In this document: one piece after another, positions 58,801-64,000 of the stretch
How the letters are laid out: each line of letters starts with the position of its first letter
How positions within the stretch are numbered: position 1 is the first letter of the stretch
Assembly (NCBI GenBank): GCA_947846985.1
Contig: CANTUZ010000002.1
Span: 149,353,889 to 149,417,888, forward strand
Source of the DNA: Fratercula arctica
Taxonomy: Eukaryota > Chordata > Aves > Charadriiformes > Alcidae
Length of the DNA stretch: 64,000 nucleotides
Reading direction: 5' to 3'
Notes under the pieces: generated by a model
What the model was told of the DNA's origin: nothing
What the model saw: the letters and a program-made list of their open reading frames with translations, nothing else
The model's database searches: none
Program-made: the position numbers and the translations under genes

Positions 58801-61800
58801 AAAACAACAAACCTTGAATGTGTTATCACCACAGAATGTGTAATTACTTTAAGCACTAGTTGAAAATTACAGAGTGATGAATTTTAAAATTTGTATATAT
58901 TTATTGTGGAGATAAAGTTGTTAGAGTAGATATAATCTATACTTGTGTTTAAAATCCTGTTTTAAATTATTTCACTGCCAGCAAACTGTATTGAAAGCAA
59001 ACACTAGTAAAATGATAACAGATTACGATACTGGAGCAACATAAAAATTTTGCTGGGCAACTGCTGTTCATTGTCTGAAGAAAATAATCTTGAGTCACTG
59101 ACGCAGCAGATATTCATCTACGTGACTTATCCATTGAAGGATGTAAAGCTAAACATGTGTTTACATGATTACAAGATGGGATCATTTGTTAATGTCAACC
59201 TGATCTTTCAACCCTGTCACTCAGAGATCACAAGCAATAGCACATGTAATATCTGCTGACTGATGTTAATGTAATAAATGTTGTTTATTACACACATGTT
59301 ACTGTTATAATTGATAAAACAAATAACAATTAAACCCTAAATTATTCAAATATAGAACTGGCTAGTTTAAAAAAAAAAAAAAAAGAAAAAAGAAAAAAAG
59401 AAAACCAACGCCACCACAATTCAAAAAAAACCTAAATTTTCTTACTTCTGAGATGACTCTTTTGAAGACTTTCTTGAAAATCCTATTTTCCCCCAAATAA
59501 ACAAAGATTTCCCTGTGCCAAATGCTACCCAGCAGCAACTAAACTTACGTGTATAAATGACCTGAGGGAAAAATAAGGCCTGCGTTATACTTTATCCCAA
59601 ATTTGATGATAAAAATTATCCCTTCCACTTTTCAAATCTACTGTATGTCAAATGCTGTGTGGTACTCTTTCAGTTTTGTTCCCACTTGCCTCCAATTGCC
59701 TGTCATCTTTCAAATGCCATGTACACTATGACCCCGATAAACAGGAGCCATCTTTTATTACTTCTCTGCATAGTACTTAAAGCAGTGAAGTCTTTCTTTT
59801 CAGTTAAGACTATACCTTTCCTACGTAACTAAATAACAGTGTTCCTGTGAATTTGCAGGTGGAATTTAGAAAAGTTCTTGAAAATCTTCTCCACTGTATT
59901 GGTCTGAAGTACGTACTCCTCAGTTCCCATTGTCATTTATTTTATTAACATGAAGTTGAAGAAAGAGAAGAATTTCCTCTTCAAGCTGATGTTGCAGAAT
60001 ATTTTCCAGTTCCCCAGTGGGACGAAGCCAAGGCTTTTTGACACTATTCACCTAATAAAGGAAGAGACAGCTGTCTGGGGACAGGCAATACCAACAGGAT
60101 TAGAGCACTTGTGGGAGAGATCCAAGTCACCAATCTGAAGCAAAACCAATTTTGTCAGAAATCTTGCATTTCTGCAAAATGTTACTGTGTTGGTAAGGTG
60201 ATTTTTTTATATATAAACATAGGAAGAACCTATTTTGTTAGCAGAGTCCTAATCAATTCTAAAGGAGCATTCAAGGGAAGAAGTAAAAAGAAACTGGGAA
60301 GTTTAAATACTTTATACAGATAGCACATTACCTTCAAAAAGGTAACTGCAACAAGTGTCCTTCAGGTCAGAGTTAATAAGCTGGAAAATGAAGCTTGTCT
60401 CATGGCTACAGCAGCTGGAGATATTTGCCTGCTTCTCCCTCATCAATACTGCATCTAGTGGCAAGGTTAAGAAAGCAAAAAACAGGAATGAAACTGCTCA
60501 GTGAAGGAGCAGAAAAAAAAAAAAAAAACAAACAAAATTATATATTCAATGCAGTGTAAGTCCATAGATGTCATATGTACAACAGGGTCCTCTGTAATAT
60601 GCTGGGAGAAATATCACATACAATATTGAGACTGGGATAAAAACAGTAGAGAAGAAGCAAAAAAAAGGAGCAAGTCCTATTTCTTAAGCCACCCTTTGTC
60701 TCTGGAGTTGTCTTGTTCACCTTGGTTTTGTTTATTCTGGAGGAAAGCAAGGTGGGCAATGCTGACAATTAGTCTGCAGAAGCAGGAGCTGGTTGACCTA
60801 ATTACTACAGGCAAATCAGGAGGGGAATCTTAGCGCTTGAGCTGCAGACAAGCAGAAGGTGACAGATCAAAACAGCTCGTCTGAGTCTGAGCAGTATCTG
60901 GTAGCTCTTGGGCTTGTTAGACTCCAAGCAGCGAGGGGAGAAAAAAAAGTGTGGTAGCACTGCAAGCAAAGCAGATGGAGCAGCCTGCTGTTCTTTTCTT
61001 GTATTTCTTTGCGTCTTCAGCTTTGGGTTGATTTGCTTGCAGGATGAGCCTGCTCAGCACAGGGAGGCAGGAATAAAGCAGATCTCTCAGGAGTGCGGCA
61101 GGTCTGACCTGCTACTCAGGGCTGCCTGGCGACGCCGACCTGCTTTCAGCCCCTCCGCTTCAAGAGCTTTACTCGAGGAGCTCAAGTGAGAAACCCCGTT
61201 GCTGTCGGTCCCTCTGCAGAGGGATATTCACTTTCCGTACTGACTTGTAAGCACTTTCGTTAAGTGCCTGAAGTTAGCTAGGGTGAGTCTGGGCTCATAG
61301 TTAAAGAATTAATGGTTATCAGTAGTGATCTGGGACTGTGGCTTTTCTTTGTCTTTGCCACATCAAAGGTGTATCTTTCCATTGAGGAAGGTAATGCCAA
61401 AAAACCATCCCGACAGAAGAAAGGCATCATACAGCTGAACCCCAGATCTGAGGTTGTGGTTCCATCTTAGCTGCTGAAAAGTAAAAACTACTCCGTGATT
61501 TGTTTCCTCTGGCACGTAGCTACCTTGCCTAACGTGTGCACTTTCGGCTGAAGGTGACCACGTGGGAAATACCTCCCAAAAAGCAAAGCCAGCCTGTCCT
61601 GCTAGCCCTGAGGGCACACCGCTGTGGGTATCTTGTTTGTGCCATGAAGACCATGGCACCAACAACTTCTTCTCTACCAGTTGTTCTGTAGCTGTGAGTA
61701 CCCACACTATCTCCCACAACTTTTTGGGTGCTATAAAAATATCCCATAGCCATAAACCCAAATGTCCAAATTTTTGCTAACAATTTGGCCAAGACAGTTA

Positions 61801-63328
61801 TGAATGTTTACAACAAAGCTGCAGAGATTAAGCAAATGAATATCTGCTTAGCATTCTTGTGACTGCAGCCAGTAAATCTATTTCATCATTACGGTGTTAC
61901 AAAAACAAATATCCTCTACGGTATTTGTAGTTGCCAAAAATAAACAGAGGAAGGGAATGATATACTGCTTCTGTGAGACTAATGCCTAAGCTGTTTGTGG
62001 GAAGATAGCCCAAACAGGATGTGCTGATAAAGACAGATATACCTATGTGTACCAAAAATTGGACCTTGATCTGCATTTCCTCAAATATGCTGTATAGCCA
62101 TATTTCTTACGTGTTATACTTTCTATTCTAATACCTCAGAAAACAGCTTGGACAATCAACAGCTTGGTTCATCCTTAATTATTATTAATTACTATTATTA
62201 TTCATTAGCAATTAAAAACTTTGAAAGCAAAGGCAAATGTAAAGTAAATAGAAAGTAACATTAAATTGCAAAACAGAAAGAATATTTGCCTGATTGTGTT
62301 ACTTCATTCCATACTTAATGCAACAAAATTTTCAATTTTTGTACCCCTGAAGCTGTCACAATTTCAGCTATGCAGTTACAAAAGTTACGGACTGTATCTA
62401 TTTTTTCTAATCTGGCCATTCTAACACACAAATGAAAATCGTCTGCTACTCTTCATAAAGCTTACACACACACCTTCCTTCCTTCATACCTATTCGTAAA
62501 TATACATACACGCGCACACACACGTTTAGTGGCAGCACGGCAGGTATCGATCCCACCCTGCAGCTTCTCATCCTCCTTGCCCATGTTGCAAACAGCAGTT
62601 TAGGTGAAAAATGTCCAAGTTTGTTTCTTTCCATAATTTTATCCTCGCTGTCCCTATCATCAGTATACACCTTTTTTCTGCTTATGTATTCTGTCTTTGT
62701 AAACCAGCGGCCCACAAATCTGTGGAACTAAAAATTCACATTTTTAAAGCAAACAATTTATTTTAGGCATTAACAGGTAAATTATAGCAGATAGATACAT
62801 TTCTCCGGCAAATGTGGGTTTGGTTTTTTAAACATAATGGACATAATTGACTTCAGAGGGGAAAAAAGAAACACTAATAATAGTATTAAGTAGCCTCTGC
62901 TGCTTATCCTCGGCTGTTTCTAACCACAGATTACATCTTTCTCCTCCTTCCCTCTTCTCTGATGGGAAAGGGTCTTGCAAAAGAGTGGTAGGATGTGGCA
63001 CCTAGAGACTTAATGGGTTCAACCTAAAAGTAATAAAAATCTTGGTAACACAACAAAAATTTAAATAATGAGGCAAAAAATAGTTTGTTGTTTGTTGGGG
63101 TTTTTTTCTGGAGGGAAAATGTGCTGCAAGGATTAGATAAACTGCAGCTGCTGCAAATTCAGCTGAGAAGCAATAACTAAATGAAAGGTTCTGCTCCGTC
63201 CCAAAAAGGTAGCAGAAACTATTCCAGGACACACAAGTAGCAGTCTCCTAAACCTTCTGCCTTACAGGTTAATAATTTATAACCTCCTGGTTTTAGCTAC
63301 TTTTGGAAAACACTGGATTTAAATACAA
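55886..63328. other. Mostly unique non-coding DNA
   Basis: No gene is recognised. Simple sequence includes A-rich DNA at 59369-59403 and about 60511-60527, an ATT-rich stretch near 62174-62210 and CA-rich DNA at 62463-62523. The stretch 58650-58880, with CCAATTAGCATTAACACGCC and repeated TTATCA/TAATTA cores, has the texture of a conserved non-coding element. A 132-codon minus frame (61363-61761) is motif-free. Confidence 0.5.
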
Positions 63329-63366
63329 TTTTTTTTTCTTTTTTTTTTTCTTTTTTTTTTTTCCAG
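63329..63366 (+). promoter_or_regulatory. Strong 3' splice-site-like sequence
   Basis: A 36-base run of T with two isolated C and a terminal CC is followed by AG at 63365-63366, giving TTTTTTTTTTTCCAG. As sequence this is an excellent acceptor. Long T runs also arise as retroposon tails on the minus strand, so splice use is unproven. Confidence 0.3.
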
Positions 63367-63720
63367 TATAGCACACAGCGAACCACCCAGTGCTATTCTT
63401 GGTCTCCTTCGGCACCTGAGGCCAGGGCCACGCTGCAGCCCTCTGCCAGCTCTGCCACGGCGCTGGCTGTGGGTGTGAAGAGCCGGGATCCCAGTCTGGC
63501 ACCACGATGCCAGCAGCAACCCTGACAAAGTGGCACTTTTGTTGGAAGACCTTATTTCTCTTGCAAGGAGTCATGGACGCTATAACGATACAGGGTTTGC
63601 TGGGAGACACTGAGTTCTTTGTTGGTTTCACGTCCCAGAGCCGCTGGCGCAGCCACGGCCTCGGAGGGAAACGCGGCAGCGGTGTTAATCAGGATATTCC
63701 TCTTCCCGTGGGCTGGGTTT
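63367..63720 (+). other. GC-rich stretch, open for 52 codons after the acceptor-like site
   Basis: Immediately after the AG, one frame is open from 63367 to a TGA at 63523-63525. The predicted peptide is rich in Ala, Ser, Pro and Arg, with no domain that I recognise. GC content and CpG number are well above the surroundings, notably at 63640-63685. A good donor site was not identified. It could be an exon, a GC-rich repeat fragment or an antisense retrocopy whose tail is the T run; I cannot tell which. Confidence 0.25.
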
Positions 63721-64000
63721 GAACACTCCTTCCCTGATGGAGGTGAAGCTTTATATGAAATATATGAGTAAAGTCTTAATTCCTGTGGTTATTAAAGATA
63801 TTACACAGCCTTTCACAAGATGAAACATGCTCCTTGTCCTGATCAAATTCAAGGAGATGTAATTTATCTACCATCTTCTTTTGGCTGGGTAAAATGTTCA
63901 CCCCCCCCCTGCCCACTGCTAAATGAGGCTGGTTTCCTCCTAATGATGGTGGAGTCATACCTGTATATAATTTCACGTTTCCAGTCATTCTTCAAGATGA
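63721..64000. other. Unique non-coding DNA, no gene recognised
   Basis: Ordinary sequence with a run of about ten C near 63901. Nothing else is recognised before the window ends. Confidence 0.55.

Noticed and set aside
61363..61761. 132-codon minus-strand frame
   Set aside because: No recognisable motif and no splice or promoter context.
1..64000. Prokaryotic operon, CRISPR array or phage system
   Set aside because: There are no dense genes, ribosome binding sites or spaced direct repeats. CR1, MIR-like and LTR sequence show vertebrate DNA.

Overview
The window looks like intergenic or deep-intronic DNA from a bird. The evidence is two 5'-truncated CR1 LINEs whose 3' ends carry the avian-type ATTCTATG-like tail, a solo LTR whose minus-strand 5' end (TGTCCTGGTTTTGG) matches LTR ends I remember from bird genomes, and a thin background of very old repeats (MIR-like SINEs, older CR1, L2-like LINE). 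The base composition is AT-rich with no operon structure. No open reading frame resembles a host protein: the long ones are low-complexity repeat, transposon remnants or chance. I found no tRNA, rRNA, CRISPR array or intact gene.

Layout. 1-13 kb is mostly unique AT-rich sequence with MIR-like relics at 3.7, 4.8, 7.1 and 12.0 kb; the first has an internal 26-bp triplication. A CpG-rich patch lies at 13.4-13.8 kb and a smaller one at 17.4-17.5 kb. CR1 copy 1 (plus strand, 5'-truncated) lies at 19.8-20.6 kb. An A31 run joined to a G-rich tract lies at 22.74-22.81 kb, a long MIR-like relic at 24.4-24.6 kb, and an older antisense CR1 at 25.8-26.0 kb. A 757-bp uninterrupted purine pentanucleotide array (GGGAA)n fills 26.69-27.45 kb. 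An L2/CR1-type LINE scrap (29.2-29.5 kb) and a possible pogo/Tigger-like DNA transposon remnant (29.85-30.48 kb) follow. 33-42 kb is mainly unique, with two more MIR-like relics.

At 42.0-43.27 kb, CR1 copy 2 is split by a 607-bp solo LTR bounded by a 6-bp target-site duplication, so the order of insertion is clear. Two tRNA-like inverted-repeat units (46.17-46.30 and 46.47-46.59 kb) and a third weaker palindrome (46.88-47.04 kb) appear to be pieces of one ancient palindromic repeat. 47-63 kb is again mostly unique, with a MIR-like relic at 48.4-48.7 kb and an old CR1 tail at 55.8 kb. Near the right end a strong polypyrimidine-CAG sequence (63,329-63,366) precedes a GC-rich stretch with an open frame, the only place where I would look first for an unannotated exon.

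No gene network can be described. The interest lies in transposon nesting, unusual simple-sequence DNA, ancient palindromic repeats and a few stretches that look like conserved enhancers. All family assignments are from memory of consensus patterns; none was verified by a search.
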